Source of the DNA: Streptomyces mutabilis
GTDB lineage: Bacteria; Actinomycetota; Actinomycetes; Streptomycetales; Streptomycetaceae
Length of the DNA: 64,000 nucleotides
Assembly: GCF_014649815.1 (NCBI RefSeq)
Contig: NZ_BMTT01000020.1
Coordinates: 28,720-92,719 of the forward strand
Direction of reading: 5' to 3'
A program made the translations under genes and the position numbers. Numbering within the stretch: position 1 is the first letter of the stretch; the number at the start of each line of letters is the position of its first letter. The notes under the pieces were generated by a model. It saw only the letters and a program-made list of their open reading frames with translations, did no database searches and was not told where the DNA came from. This document shows positions 30,626-40,475 of the stretch, in pieces.

Positions 30626-30982
30626 GTGGCAACCGACGCACCGCCCCCCTCGAAAGAGGAACGCCATCTTCCGTCACCCGAGGAGTTCTCCGAAGTGCAG
30701 CAGAGCGCTGAGTTCGCCGAACTGCGCCGCTCCTTCCGCTCCTTCGCCTTCCCGCTGACGATCGCGTTCGTCGCCTGGTACCTGCTGTACGTGCTGCTGT
30801 CGAACTACGCCGGCGGCTTCATGGGCACCGAGCTGTTCGGCAACATCAACGTCGCCTTCGTCTTCGGCATCGCCCAGTTCGTCACCACGTTCCTCATCGC
30901 CTGGTGGTACTCGCGGCACGCCGCCGCGAAGCTCGACCCCAAGGCCGAGGCCATCAAGTCCCGGATGGAGGGCGGCGCATGA
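30626..30982 (+). CDS. DUF485 membrane protein, partner of the acetate symporter
   Basis: A 118-residue protein with two transmembrane helices (about residues 43-62, FPLTIAFVAWYLLYVLLSNY; and 77-98, VAFVFGIAQFVTTFLIAWWY) and short charged tails. DUF485 proteins are typically encoded directly upstream of ActP-type symporters, as here. The GTG at 30626 follows GGAG at 5-nt spacing. The in-frame ATG at 30602 lacks a better site. ATGA overlap with actP indicates coupling. Confidence 0.9.
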   Translation: MATDAPPPSKEERHLPSPEEFSEVQQSAEFAELRRSFRSFAFPLTIAFVAWYLLYVLLSNYAGGFMGTELFGNINVAFVFGIAQFVTTFLIAWWYSRHAAAKLDPKAEAIKSRMEGGA

Positions 30983-32613
30983 GCCCCGCACAGACCGTTC
31001 TCGCCGCCGAGCTCGCCGCCAACGAGGCCAGCGAGCACCGCCCGCTGATCATCACCCTCTTCGCCGTCTTCGTCCTCGCCACGCTAGGCATCACCGTCTG
31101 GGCCGGCCGCCAGACCAAGGACGCCGCCGACTTCTACGCGGGCGGCCGGTCCTTCAGCGCCTTCCAGAACGGACTCGCCGTCTCCGGCGACTACATGTCC
31201 GCCGCGTCCTTCCTCGGCATCGCCGGCGCCATCGCCCTCTTCGGCTACGACGGCTTCCTGTACTCCATCGGCTTCCTGGTCGCCTGGCTGGTCGCCCTGC
31301 TCCTGGTCGCCGAGCCGCTCAGGAACTCCGGCCGCTACACGATGGGCGACGTCCTCGCCTACCGCATGCGCCAGCGCCCCGTGCGCACCGCCGCCGGCAC
31401 GTCCACGATCGTCGTGTCGATCTTCTACCTGCTGGCCCAGATGGCGGGCGCCGGCATCCTCGTCTCCCTGCTGCTCGGCATCACCTCCGACGCCGGCAAG
31501 ATCCTCATCGTCGCCCTCGTCGGCATCCTGATGATCGTGTACGTCTCCATCGGCGGCATGAAGGGCACCACCTGGGTCCAGATGGTCAAGGCCGTTCTGC
31601 TGATCGGCGGCACCATACTGATCACGTTCCTGGTGCTGCTGAAGTTCGACTTCAACATCTCCGACCTGCTGGGCACCGCAGCCGAGAAGAGCGGGCACGG
31701 CGCCGCCTTCCTGGAGCCCGGCCTCCAGTACGGCACCGACGGCACCACCAAGCTGGACTTCATCTCCCTCGGCATCGCCCTGGTGCTGGGCACGGCCGGC
31801 CTGCCGCACATCCTGATCCGCTTCTACACGGTGCCCAACGCCAAGGCCGCCCGTAAGTCCGTGAACTGGGCGATCGGCATCATCGGCGCCTTCTACCTCA
31901 TGACCATCGCGCTCGGCTTCGGTGCCGCCGCACTCGTCGGACCGAAGGAGATCACCGAGTCCAACGCGTCCGGCAACACCGCCGCGCCGCTGCTCGCCCT
32001 GCACGTGGGCGGCGTCGACTCGGCCTGGGGCGCGATCCTCCTCGCGACGATCTCGGCGGTGGCCTTCGCGACCATCCTCGCCGTGGTCGCCGGTCTCACC
32101 CTCGCCTCGTCCTCGTCCTTCGCGCACGACATCTACGCCAACGTCATCCGCAAGGGCCAGGCCACCGAGAAGGAGGAGATGCGCGCGGCCCGCTGGGCGA
32201 CCGTCTTCATCGGCATCGTCTCCATCGCGCTCGGCGCCCTCGCCCGCGACCTGAACGTGGCCGGCCTGGTCGCCCTGGCCTTCGCGGTGGCCGCGTCCGC
32301 GAACCTGCCGACCATCCTCTACAGCCTCTTCTGGAAGCGGTTCACCACCCAGGGAGCCCTGTGGTCGATCTACGGCGGTCTGCTCGTCGCCGTCGGCCTG
32401 GTGCTGTTCTCACCCGTGGTCTCCGGCGACCCGAAGGCGATGTTCCCCGACGTGGACTTCGCCTGGTTCCCCCTGAGGAACCCGGGCATCATCTCCATCC
32501 CGTTCGGCTTCTTCATGGGCTGGCTCGGCACGGTCCTGTCGAAGGAGGAGCCCGACAAGGCGAAGTACGCGGAGCTGGAGGTCCGGTCCCTGACCGGCAC
32601 CGGCGCCCACTGA
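30979..32613 (+). CDS. actP: Cation/acetate symporter ActP (sodium:solute symporter family)
   Basis: A 544-residue polytopic transporter of the SSS family with about 13 predicted helices. Family segments include DFYAGGRSFSAFQNGLAVSGDYMSAASFLG (about residues 52-81), the VSIGGMKGTTWVQMVKA region (about 190-210) and GTAGLPHILIRFYTVPNAKAARKS. Substrate is probably acetate or another short monocarboxylate. Starts by ATGA overlap with the DUF485 gene and ends before a strong terminator, so the two form a unit. Confidence 0.93.
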   Translation: MSPAQTVLAAELAANEASEHRPLIITLFAVFVLATLGITVWAGRQTKDAADFYAGGRSFSAFQNGLAVSGDYMSAASFLGIAGAIALFGYDGFLYSIGFLVAWLVALLLVAEPLRNSGRYTMGDVLAYRMRQRPVRTAAGTSTIVVSIFYLLAQMAGAGILVSLLLGITSDAGKILIVALVGILMIVYVSIGGMKGTTWVQMVKAVLLIGGTILITFLVLLKFDFNISDLLGTAAEKSGHGAAFLEPGLQYGTDGTTKLDFISLGIALVLGTAGLPHILIRFYTVPNAKAARKSVNWAIGIIGAFYLMTIALGFGAAALVGPKEITESNASGNTAAPLLALHVGGVDSAWGAILLATISAVAFATILAVVAGLTLASSSSFAHDIYANVIRKGQATEKEEMRAARWATVFIGIVSIALGALARDLNVAGLVALAFAVAASANLPTILYSLFWKRFTTQGALWSIYGGLLVAVGLVLFSPVVSGDPKAMFPDVDFAWFPLRNPGIISIPFGFFMGWLGTVLSKEEPDKAKYAELEVRSLTGTGAH

Positions 32614-32626
32614 TCCCACCCCGCGC

Positions 32627-32660
32627 GCGGCCCCGTCGTAGATCCTCACGACGGGGCCGC
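32627..32660. terminator. Terminator after actP
   Basis: Perfect 13-nt arms (32627-32639 and 32648-32660) with an 8-nt loop, 14 nt past the actP stop. Confidence 0.85.
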
Positions 32661-32770
32661 GCCGTACGCCCTAGGGTCGGCCCGCTGTCGATGTCGGACG
32701 CGTCACGTAGGCTCGCAGGTGTCGGAGGAGAGAAGTGCTCCGCCGATCCGCGTCGAGGGAGGGGGCCCAC

Positions 32771-33760
32771 GTGCTCATCGACACCTACGGCCGAGTGGCC
32801 ACCGATCTGAGGGTCTCGCTGACCGACCGCTGCAATCTGCGCTGCACCTACTGCATGCCCGAAGAGGGCCTCCAGTGGCTGGCCAAGCCCGACCTGCTCA
32901 CGGACGACGAGATCGTCCGCCTCATCGACATCGCGGTCACCTCCCTCGGTATCGAGGAGGTCCGCTTCACCGGCGGCGAGCCCCTGCTGCGCCCCGGTCT
33001 CGTCGGCATCGTCGAGCGTGTCGCCGCCCTGGAGCCGCGTCCCCGGATGTCCCTCACCACCAACGGCATCGGCCTCAGGCGCACGGCGACGGCCCTGAGC
33101 GCCGCGGGCCTGGACCGGGTCAACGTCTCGCTGGACACCCTGCGCCCGGACGTCTTCAAGACCCTCACTCGCCGGGACCGTCACAAGGACGTCCTGGAGG
33201 GCCTGCAAGCGGCCCGCGAGGCCGGTCTGACCCCGGTCAAGGTCAACTCGGTCCTGATGCCGGGGCTCAACGACGACGAGGCCCCCGACCTGCTGGCCTG
33301 GGCCGTCGAGCACGACTACGAGCTGCGCTTCATCGAGCAGATGCCCCTGGACGCCCAGCACGGCTGGAAGCGCGAGGGCATGGTCACCGCCGGTGACATC
33401 CTGGCCGCCCTGCGCACCCGCTTCGAGCTGACCGCCGAGGGCTCCGAGGAGCGCGGCTCGGCCCCCGCCGAGCGCTGGCTCGTCGACGGCGGCCCGCACC
33501 GCGTCGGCGTCATCGCCTCCGTCACCCGACCGTTCTGCGCGGCCTGCGACCGCACCCGCCTGACCGCCGACGGCCAGGTGCGCACCTGCCTGTTCGCCAC
33601 CGAGGAGACCGACCTGCGGGGCGCCCTGCGCTCCGGCGCCCCCGACGAGGAGATCGCCCGCATCTGGCGGCTGGCCATGTGGGGCAAGAAGGCCGGCGCC
33701 GGCCTCGACGACCCGACCTTCGTACAGCCCGACCGGCCGATGTCGGCGATCGGGGGATAG
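32771..33760 (+). CDS. moaA: MoaA, GTP 3',8-cyclase of molybdenum cofactor synthesis
   Basis: A 329-residue radical SAM enzyme that, with MoaC, converts GTP to cyclic pyranopterin monophosphate. The SAM [4Fe-4S] cluster motif CNLRCTYC (with CMPEEG after it) is at about residues 21-28. RFTGGEPLLRP binds SAM. The second cluster ligands are CAACDRTRL and a later Cys in VRTCLF. The two terminal glycines needed for activity are present (SAIGG). The start is GTG at 32771 behind GAGGGAGG. No other moa gene is in view. Confidence 0.97.
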   Translation: MLIDTYGRVATDLRVSLTDRCNLRCTYCMPEEGLQWLAKPDLLTDDEIVRLIDIAVTSLGIEEVRFTGGEPLLRPGLVGIVERVAALEPRPRMSLTTNGIGLRRTATALSAAGLDRVNVSLDTLRPDVFKTLTRRDRHKDVLEGLQAAREAGLTPVKVNSVLMPGLNDDEAPDLLAWAVEHDYELRFIEQMPLDAQHGWKREGMVTAGDILAALRTRFELTAEGSEERGSAPAERWLVDGGPHRVGVIASVTRPFCAACDRTRLTADGQVRTCLFATEETDLRGALRSGAPDEEIARIWRLAMWGKKAGAGLDDPTFVQPDRPMSAIGG

Positions 33761-33768
33761 GGCACCGC

Positions 33769-33990
33769 CTAGGAGCCGGCGGGGGCTTCCCACTCGTCCA
33801 GCGGGACCACGTCCTTCAGGAAGCCCCGCGCCCCGAGGAACTGCGACAGGTGCTCCCGGTGCTCGTCGCACGCGATCCACGTCTTGCGCCGCTGCGGCGT
33901 GTGGATCTTCGGGTTGTTCCACGCCAGCACCCACACGGCGGCGGTGCGGCAGCCCTTGGCCGAGCAGATGGGGGCGGTCTCGTCACTCAC
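33769..33990 (-). CDS. Small conserved actinobacterial protein of unknown function
   Basis: A 73-residue soluble protein with Cys/His residues that could bind a metal: CSAKGC near residue 9, then WIACDEHREHL near 41. The central KIHTPQRRKTW is conserved-looking. It converges on moaA (8 nt between stops). No function is proposed. Confidence 0.75.
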   Translation of the reverse strand: MSDETAPICSAKGCRTAAVWVLAWNNPKIHTPQRRKTWIACDEHREHLSQFLGARGFLKDVVPLDEWEAPAGS

Positions 33991-34200
33991 AGGTTCGTCT
34001 CACAGGTCCACACACAAGGCGACGCCGAGCAGCCACGGGGGGAGCTGCCCGGCGTCGGTCCGTCGCTCCGACGGGGGATGCGGAGCGCGTACGAAGTATG
34101 TCACGGGTCGCCCGTCGCCCGGCACCGGAACCACATGATTCATCTGAGCATTTCTTCGGCCTGGCGAGGAATCGACGTCCGCCCCGCCGAGCGTCCCCGG

Positions 34201-34599
34201 TCACGACCGGGCGTGCGGCTCACCGGCCCGGTCCCGCGCCGCTTCGGAAGCAGTGTCCTCCGGGTCGGATTCCGCCGGGCCGCCGTCGGCGCGCGGCGGC
34301 GTGATCATCGGAGCCGTCGGCATCGTCACGAACGTCGAGGGCAACGATGGCGCGTTCTCGCGTCCGGCGTTCGCGATCACCACGGCGATGTACGGCAGGA
34401 CTGCGCCGAGGACCAGGGCCACGATCGCCACGTGCCGTTCCACGTTCCACAGGCAGGCCGCGAGAACCACCGACAGGGTACGGATCGACATCGAGATGAC
34501 GTAGCGGCGCTGCCGGCCGCGCACATCCTCCTGGAGGCCCGTCCGGGCCCCGGTGATCCGGAAAACCTCGGCCTTGCCGCCGATACTCTGCTTCCGCAT
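34201..34599 (-). CDS. DUF3099-family membrane protein
   Basis: A 132-residue protein. The conserved N-terminus (MRKQSIGGKAEVFRITGA then LQEDVRGRQRRYVISMSIRT) is followed by two membrane helices (about residues 42-59 and 64-82). A disordered Pro/Glu/Asp tail follows. This fits the small actinobacterial DUF3099 family, whose role is unknown. The ATG at 34597-34599 is preferred because the extended frame upstream has no family similarity. Confidence 0.8.
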   Translation of the reverse strand: MRKQSIGGKAEVFRITGARTGLQEDVRGRQRRYVISMSIRTLSVVLAACLWNVERHVAIVALVLGAVLPYIAVVIANAGRENAPSLPSTFVTMPTAPMITPPRADGGPAESDPEDTASEAARDRAGEPHARS

Positions 34600-34861
34600 C
34601 TTGTTCCACCATCCGCCCGCATCGGACTCTCCCCGCCGCGCTCCCGTCCGTGGCCGTACGGGGACTCCGGTCCCGGACAACTCTCCACGTTACGCCGCGC
34701 CTGCGCCGCCCACGAGACCGGGGCACCCTCCGGTCAGCCCGCGGGGCCTGCGCCGCACCGCGCAGCGCGGTACCCCATTCGGCCGTACCCGCCATGCGCC
34801 GTACGCGGTACGGCCGAAAACTGGCGGTACTGCTCGCTTAAAGCCGAATGAGGAGGCAGCC

Positions 34862-35143
34862 ATGGGCTGGTTGTGGGCGATCATCGTCGGATTCGTGCTC
34901 GGTCTGATCGCCAAGGCGATCATTCCCGGGAAGCAGCACAGTCCCCTGTGGCTGATCACCATCTTCGGCATGCTGGGCGCCATCGCCGGCAACGCGATCG
35001 CCCGGGCGGCCGGCGTGGACGCGACCTCCGGCATCGACTGGTGGCGGCACGTGTTCCAGCTGGTGTCCGCGCTCGTCATCGTCGCCGTCGGCGACGCGAT
35101 CTACATGGCGGTGCGGGGCAACAAGCGGCGCGAACGGGCCTGA
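34862..35143 (+). CDS. GlsB/YeaQ/YmgE-type stress-response membrane protein
   Basis: A 93-residue protein with three hydrophobic segments: WLWAIIVGFVLGLIAKAI, WLITIFGMLGAIAGNAIA and LVSALVIVAVGDAIYMAV. The GLIAKAIIPG motif is characteristic of the transglycosylase-associated/GlsB family. Members are induced by general stress in several bacteria. The start is ATG at 34862 behind GGAGG. Confidence 0.88.
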   Translation: MGWLWAIIVGFVLGLIAKAIIPGKQHSPLWLITIFGMLGAIAGNAIARAAGVDATSGIDWWRHVFQLVSALVIVAVGDAIYMAVRGNKRRERA

Positions 35144-35191
35144 CCCGCGCAAACCCGTACGGCGGGACCCGGGCGGCGACCAGTACGGCGA

Positions 35192-35232
35192 GGGGCGGTC
35201 TCCGGCAGCCGCACGGCACCGGAGGCCGCCCC
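35192..35232. terminator. Bidirectional terminator between the GlsB-type gene and tyrS
   Basis: Arms 35192-35205 and 35219-35232 pair over 14 nt (one G-U) around a 13-nt loop. It sits between converging genes. Confidence 0.7.
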
Positions 35233-35244
35233 TGTCGCGTGCCC

Positions 35245-36513
35245 TCAGGCGCCGGTGACCTCCACCGCGGCCAGATTCTTCTTGCCGCGGCGCAGCACCA
35301 GCCAGCGCCCGTGCAGCAGGTCCTCCCGGGCGGGGACGGCGTCCTCGCCGACGACCTTGCTGTTGTTCACGTAGGCGCCGCCCTCCTTCACCGTGCGGCG
35401 CGCGGCGGACTTGCTGGCGACCAGACCGACCTCGGCGAACAGGTCGACGACCGGAGCCGGCCCGGCGACCTGGACACGCGGCAGCTCGGAGAGGGCCGCG
35501 GCCAGCGTCCGCTCGTCGAGCTCCGCCAGGTCGCCCTGGCCGAAAAGCGCCTTGGACGCGGCGATCACGGCGGCCGTCTGGTCGGCGCCGTGCACCAGCG
35601 TCGTCAGCTCCTCGGCCAGCGCGCGCTGCGCGGCCCGGGCCTGCGGACGCTCCTCGGTCTGCCGCTCCAGCTCCTCCAGCTCCTCGCGGGAGCGGAAGGA
35701 CAGGATGCGCATGTACTTCGAGATGTCCCGGTCGTCCGCGTTCAGCCAGAACTGGTAGAACGCGTACGGCGTGGTCATCTCCGGGTCGAGCCAGACGGCG
35801 CCGCCCTCGGTCTTGCCGAACTTGGTCCCGTCCGCCTTGGTCATCAGCGGCGTCGCGTAGGCGTGGACGGTGGCGTCCGGCTCCAGACGGTGCAGCAGGT
35901 CGAGGCCGGCCGTGAGGTTGCCCCACTGGTCGCTGCCGCCGCCCTGGAGCGTGCAGCCGTACCTCCGGTAGAGCTGGAGGAAGTCCATGGCCTGGAGAAG
36001 CTGGTAGCTGAACTCCGTGTAGCTGATCCCCTCGGAGGACTCCAGGCGGCGGGCTACGGAGTCCTTGGTCAGCATCTTGTTGACCCGGAAGTGCTTGCCG
36101 ATGTCCCGCAGGAACTCGATCGCGGACAGGCCCTCGGTCCAGTCGAGGTTGTTGACCATCAGGGCCGCGTTGTCGCCCTCGAAGGAAAGGAACGGCTCGA
36201 TCTGGCCGCGCAGCCTCTCGACCCAGCCGGCGACGGTCTCCGGCGAGTTCAGCGTGCGCTCGGCGGTGGGACGCGGGTCGCCGATCTGGCCCGTCGCGCC
36301 GCCGACCAGCGCCAGCGGCCGGTGACCGGCCTGCTGGAGCCGGCGCACGGTGAGCACCTGCACGAGGTGCCCGACGTGCAGGGACGGCGCGGTCGGGTCG
36401 AAACCGCAATAGAACGTGACGGGACCGTCCGCGAGAGCCTTGCGCAATGCATCCTCATCGGTGGACTGGGCGAACAGCCCACGCCACTGCAGCTCGTCGA
36501 CGATGTCCGTCAC
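35245..36513 (-). CDS. tyrS: Tyrosyl-tRNA synthetase
   Basis: A 422-residue class Ic synthetase that charges tRNA-Tyr. The HIGH-type motif is [10 protein letters not shown] (about residues 44-53). The tyrosine pocket lies in [10 protein letters not shown] and [10 protein letters not shown], and the KMSKS-type loop is [11 protein letters not shown]. The C-terminal S4 RNA-binding domain (about 355-420) is present ([18 protein letters not shown]). The start is GTG at 36511-36513. Convergent with the GlsB-type gene. Confidence 0.98.
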   Translation of the reverse strand: MTDIVDELQWRGLFAQSTDEDALRKALADGPVTFYCGFDPTAPSLHVGHLVQVLTVRRLQQAGHRPLALVGGATGQIGDPRPTAERTLNSPETVAGWVERLRGQIEPFLSFEGDNAALMVNNLDWTEGLSAIEFLRDIGKHFRVNKMLTKDSVARRLESSEGISYTEFSYQLLQAMDFLQLYRRYGCTLQGGGSDQWGNLTAGLDLLHRLEPDATVHAYATPLMTKADGTKFGKTEGGAVWLDPEMTTPYAFYQFWLNADDRDISKYMRILSFRSREELEELERQTEERPQARAAQRALAEELTTLVHGADQTAAVIAASKALFGQGDLAELDERTLAAALSELPRVQVAGPAPVVDLFAEVGLVASKSAARRTVKEGGAYVNNSKVVGEDAVPAREDLLHGRWLVLRRGKKNLAAVEVTGA

Positions 36514-36574
36514 GGTTCTCGTGTCTCCTACATGATCATGATCTTCGGCAGTCGGGTGACAGCCGACTACGAGG

Positions 36575-37972
36575 TTATACGCCCTGACTGACAGAGCTCA
36601 TATTGAAATCGGGGACGCGCAGCGCCGGCATCGCGGCCCTGGTGAACCAGTCGCCCCACTCCCTGGGCAGCGTCTTCTCCGTACGCCCCGCCTCCGTGGC
36701 CCGGCCCAGCAGACTCACCGGCGACTCGTTGAACCGGAAGTTGTTCACCTCGCCGACCACCTCGCCGTCCTCGACGAGGTAGACGCCGTCCCGGGTGAGC
36801 CCGGTCAGCAGCAGCGTCGCCGGGTCGACCTCGCGGATGTACCAGAGGCAGGTGAGCAGCAGCCCGCGCGAGGTGCCGGCGACCATCTCCTCCAGGGACC
36901 GGTCGGGGTCGCCGCCGTCCAGGACCAGGTTGCCGATCGCCGGGGCCACCGGCAGACCGGTCAACCCGGCGCTGTGCCGGGTGGTCGCCAGCCGGTGCAG
37001 CTCACCCGCGCGGATCCAGTCGGTCGCCGCCACCGGCAGCCCGTTGTCGAACACCGACCGGTCGCCGCCGGACGAGTGCGCGACGACGAAGGGCGCGCAC
37101 TCCAGACCCGGCTCGTGCGGATCGCTGCGCAGCGTCAGCGGCAGCCCGCCGAGCCGCTCGCCCACGCGCGTGCCGCCGCCCGGCTTCGAGAACACCGTGC
37201 GCCCCTCGGCCGCGTCCCGTCCCGACGCCGACCAGAACTGGTAGATCAGCAGGTCGGCGACCGCGGTCGGCGGCAGCAGCGTCTCGTACCGTCCGGCGGG
37301 CAGCTCCACCCGCCGCTCGGCCCAGCCCAGCCGCACGGCCAGCTCGGCGTCGAGCACCGCCGGGTCCACGTCCTTGAAGTCCCGCGTGGCCCGGCCCGCC
37401 CACGCCGACCGGGTGCGGTCCCGTGACTTGGCGTTCAGCTCCAGCGTCCCGTTGGGCTGGTCGTGGCGGAGCCGGAGCCCGGTGGACGTACCCATGTACG
37501 TCGACGTCGTTTCGTGGTTGGCGAACCCGTACAGCTCCCGGCCGCCCGCACGAGCGCGGGCGAAGGCCTCCCCGAGGGCCGGCGCGAAGTCCGCGAACAC
37601 GGCCGACGACGTCTCCGCGGGCGCGTCGGTGAAGTCGGGCGAGGCGGGAACGTCCGCGACCAGCGGCTGCGCGTCCTCGGCCGGACCGGCGCCGTGCGCG
37701 GCGGCCTCCGCGGCCCGCACCAGGGGCTCCAGTTCGTCCACGGTCAGGGCCGAGCGCGACACGACCCCCGAGGCCGTGCCCTCCCGGCCGTCCACGGTGG
37801 CGACGACGGTGAGCGTGCGCCCGCGCGTGACGCCGTTGGTGGTGAGCGCGTTGCCCGCCCAGCGCAGGTTGGCGGTGGACTCCTCGTCGGCGATGACGAC
37901 GCAGCCGTCGGCCCGGGACAGCTCCAGCGCCCGCTCGACGATCTCGTGCGGCCTGCTCGTGCGCGCGCTCAT
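36575..37972 (-). CDS. TldE/PmbA-type metallopeptidase subunit
   Basis: A 465-residue protein of the TldD/PmbA family, the partner that lacks the HExxxH zinc site. Together with TldD it forms a peptidase that trims unfolded peptides and, in some systems, leader peptides of ribosomal natural products. Recognisable parts are [17 protein letters not shown] near the C-terminus and [19 protein letters not shown]. The ATG at 37970-37972 overlaps the tldD stop (ATGA). Confidence 0.93.
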   Translation of the reverse strand: MSARTSRPHEIVERALELSRADGCVVIADEESTANLRWAGNALTTNGVTRGRTLTVVATVDGREGTASGVVSRSALTVDELEPLVRAAEAAAHGAGPAEDAQPLVADVPASPDFTDAPAETSSAVFADFAPALGEAFARARAGGRELYGFANHETTSTYMGTSTGLRLRHDQPNGTLELNAKSRDRTRSAWAGRATRDFKDVDPAVLDAELAVRLGWAERRVELPAGRYETLLPPTAVADLLIYQFWSASGRDAAEGRTVFSKPGGGTRVGERLGGLPLTLRSDPHEPGLECAPFVVAHSSGGDRSVFDNGLPVAATDWIRAGELHRLATTRHSAGLTGLPVAPAIGNLVLDGGDPDRSLEEMVAGTSRGLLLTCLWYIREVDPATLLLTGLTRDGVYLVEDGEVVGEVNNFRFNESPVSLLGRATEAGRTEKTLPREWGDWFTRAAMPALRVPDFNMSSVSQGV

Positions 37973-39492
37973 CGACCCGCCTCCTGCGTGGTGTTCAGAA
38001 TGTTGACTCCCTTGAAGAGGGCCGACGGGCAGCCGTGCGAGACGGCCGCGACCTGCCCCGGCTGGGCCTTGCCGCAGTTGAAGGCGCCGCCCAGGACGTA
38101 CGTCTGCGGCCCGCCGACAGCCGCCATGGACCCCCAGAAGTCGGTGGTCGTCGCCTGGTACGCCACGTCCCGCAGCTGACCGGCGAGCCGCCCGTTCTCG
38201 ATCCGGAAGAACCGCTGACCGGTGAACTGGAAGTTGTAGCGCTGCATGTCGATGCTCCAGGACCGGTCCCCGACGACGTAGATCCCGCGCTCCACACCCC
38301 CGATCAGGTCCTCCGTGGACAGCCCGCCGGGATCCGGCCGCAGCGACACGTTGGCCATGCGCTGCACCGGCACGTGGGCGGGGGAGTCGGCGTAGGCGCA
38401 CCCGTTGGACCGCTCGAACCCGGTGAGCCGCGCGATCCGCCGGTCCAGCTGGTAGCCCACCAGCGTCCCGTCCTTCACCAGGTCCCAGGATTGGCCCGCG
38501 ACGCCCTCGTCGTCGTACCCGATGGTCGCCAGCCCGTGTTCGGCGGTGCGGTCGCCGGTGACGTTCATCAGCTCCGAGCCGTAGCGGAGCTTGCCCAACT
38601 GGTCGAAGGTGGCGAAGGAGGTGCCGGCGTAGGCGGCCTCGTAGCCGAGGGCGCGGTCCAGCTCGGTGGCGTGCCCGATGGACTCGTGGATGGTCAGCCA
38701 CAGGTTGGACGGGTCCACGACCAGGTCGTACAGACCCGCCTCGACACTAGGCGCCCGCATCTTCTCCGCCAGCAGCTCCGGGATCCCGGCCAGCTCGGAG
38801 TCCCAGTCCCAGCCGGTGCCGGTCAGGTACTCCCAGCCGCGCCCGGCGGGCGGCGCGAGGGTGCGCATGGAGTCGAACTCGCCGCTGGAGTCGTCCACGG
38901 ACACGGCGGTCAGCACCGGGTGCAGCCGCACCCGCTGCTGCGTGGTCACGGTCCCGGCGGTGTCGGCGTAGAACTTGTTCTCGTGGACGGTGAGCAGCGA
39001 GGCGTCGACGTGATCGACCCCGTCCGCCGCCAGCAGGCGCGCGCTCCAGTCGGCCAGCAGGGCAGACCTCTCCGCGTCGGGCACGGTGAACGGGTCGATC
39101 TCGTACGCCGAGATCCAGGTCTTGTCGGCGTGCACGGGCTCGTCGGCCAGCTCCACCCGCTCGTCCGACCCGGCCGCCTTGATCACCTGCGCGGACAGCT
39201 TCGCCATCGCCACCGCCTGGGAGGCGACCCGGGCGGCGGCGTCCATCGTCAGGTCCACCCCGGACGCGAAGCCCCAGGTGCCGCCGTGCACCACGCGCAC
39301 CGCGTACCCGAGGTCGGTGGTGTCCGAGGACCCGGCGGGCTTGGCGTCCCTGAGGCGCAAGGAGGCGTTGCGCACCCGCTCCAGCCGGAAGTCGGCGTGC
39401 TCCGCGCCGAGCGCACGCGCGCGGGCGAGGGCGGCGTCGGCGAGGGCGCGTAGGGGGAGTGCCGTGAAGGCTTCGTCGATGCTATGGGGCAC
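37969..39492 (-). CDS. tldD: TldD-type zinc metallopeptidase
   Basis: A 507-residue protein, the catalytic subunit of the TldD/TldE pair. The zinc motif HESIGH (HExxxH, about residue 262) is present in LWLTIHESIGHATELDRALG, as is the later GGAFNCGKAQPGQ with its Cys ligand. The first ~200 residues form the N-terminal substrate-channel domain. It starts at ATG 39490-39492. No ribosomal natural product gene cluster is seen nearby, so a housekeeping role is more likely. Confidence 0.95.
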   Translation of the reverse strand: MPHSIDEAFTALPLRALADAALARARALGAEHADFRLERVRNASLRLRDAKPAGSSDTTDLGYAVRVVHGGTWGFASGVDLTMDAAARVASQAVAMAKLSAQVIKAAGSDERVELADEPVHADKTWISAYEIDPFTVPDAERSALLADWSARLLAADGVDHVDASLLTVHENKFYADTAGTVTTQQRVRLHPVLTAVSVDDSSGEFDSMRTLAPPAGRGWEYLTGTGWDWDSELAGIPELLAEKMRAPSVEAGLYDLVVDPSNLWLTIHESIGHATELDRALGYEAAYAGTSFATFDQLGKLRYGSELMNVTGDRTAEHGLATIGYDDEGVAGQSWDLVKDGTLVGYQLDRRIARLTGFERSNGCAYADSPAHVPVQRMANVSLRPDPGGLSTEDLIGGVERGIYVVGDRSWSIDMQRYNFQFTGQRFFRIENGRLAGQLRDVAYQATTTDFWGSMAAVGGPQTYVLGGAFNCGKAQPGQVAAVSHGCPSALFKGVNILNTTQEAGR

Positions 39493-39628
39493 CTGCGTCT
39501 CTTTCTGTCGACGTGGAGGGGTCCGGGGCGGACCGGGCGTGACGGTCCGTGGTCGCTCCGATCATGTCGCCCATCACGCCCCCGGACCAGAGGTTTCCCT
39601 CCGGCCCGCGCACGGTTTCTGTAGGGAT

Positions 39629-39658
39629 CCGACAGTCACTCCCGTGAGCCACTGTCGG
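39629..39658. repeat. Inverted repeat in the tldD-fabG intergenic region
   Basis: CCGACAGT (39629-39636) and ACTGTCGG (39651-39658) are exact complements with 14 nt between. It lies about 110 nt upstream of fabG and about 140 nt upstream of tldD, a possible operator for either. Not matched to a known site. Confidence 0.5.
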
Positions 39659-39765
39659 TGCCCGAATGTCCCCGGCCGCTCCCCGACCGATAGGTTTTCG
39701 AGGAAGCCGCCTGCTCTCCACGGGTCCGGGCGGGTGTGCCAGACCGCTATCGAAAGGGTGATCCG

Positions 39766-40470
39766 TTGAGCCGCTCGGTTCTCGTCACCGGAGGCAACCG
39801 GGGCATCGGCCTCGCCATCGCCCGCGCATTCGCCGAAGCCGGCGACAAGGTCGCGATCACGTACCGCTCGGGTGAGCCCCCCGCCGGCTTCCTGGCCGTC
39901 AAGTGCGACATCACCGACAGCGAGCAGGTGGAGCAGGCCTACAAGGAGATCGAGGAGACGCACGGTCCGGTCGAGGTCCTCGTCGCCAACGCCGGCGTCA
40001 CCAAGGACCAGCTCCTGATGCGCATGTCGGAGGAGGACTTCACCTCCGTCGTCGACACCAACCTCACCGGTACCTTCCGCGTCGTCAAGCGCGCCAACCG
40101 CGGCATGCTGCGGGCCAAGAAGGGCCGCGTCGTGCTGATCTCGTCGGTGGTCGGGCTCCTCGGCTCCGCGGGGCAGGCGAACTACGCCGCTTCCAAGGCC
40201 GCCCTGGTCGGCTTCGCGCGCTCCCTCGCCCGTGAGCTGGGGTCGCGCAACATCACCTTCAACGTCGTCGCGCCCGGCTTCGTCGACACCGACATGACCA
40301 AGGCGCTCACCGAAGAGCAGCAGGCCGCGATCCTCTCGCAGGTGCCGCTGGCGCGGTACGCGCGGCCGGAGGAGATCGCCGCGACGGTGCGGTTCCTCAC
40401 CTCGGACGACGCCTCGTACATCACTGGAGCCGTCATCCCCGTTGACGGCGGACTGGGAATGGGTCACTGA
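39766..40470 (+). CDS. fabG: 3-oxoacyl-ACP reductase FabG
   Basis: A 234-residue NADPH-dependent reductase of type II fatty-acid synthesis. It has TGGNRGIG (residues 8-15), NAGVTKDQ, the catalytic Ser in ISSVVGL and YAASK (Y153/K157 equivalent), and it ends TGAVIPVDGGLGMGH. The start is TTG at 39766, giving the standard N-terminus MSRSVLVTGG; no ATG or GTG fits. fabI follows after 5 nt, so they are cotranscribed. Confidence 0.96.
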   Translation: MSRSVLVTGGNRGIGLAIARAFAEAGDKVAITYRSGEPPAGFLAVKCDITDSEQVEQAYKEIEETHGPVEVLVANAGVTKDQLLMRMSEEDFTSVVDTNLTGTFRVVKRANRGMLRAKKGRVVLISSVVGLLGSAGQANYAASKAALVGFARSLARELGSRNITFNVVAPGFVDTDMTKALTEEQQAAILSQVPLARYARPEEIAATVRFLTSDDASYITGAVIPVDGGLGMGH

Positions 40471-40475
40471 TCACC

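Noticed and set aside
36514-36574. T-box or other aminoacylation switch ahead of tyrS
   Set aside because: The leader is only 61 nt to the next gene and lacks a T-box sequence.
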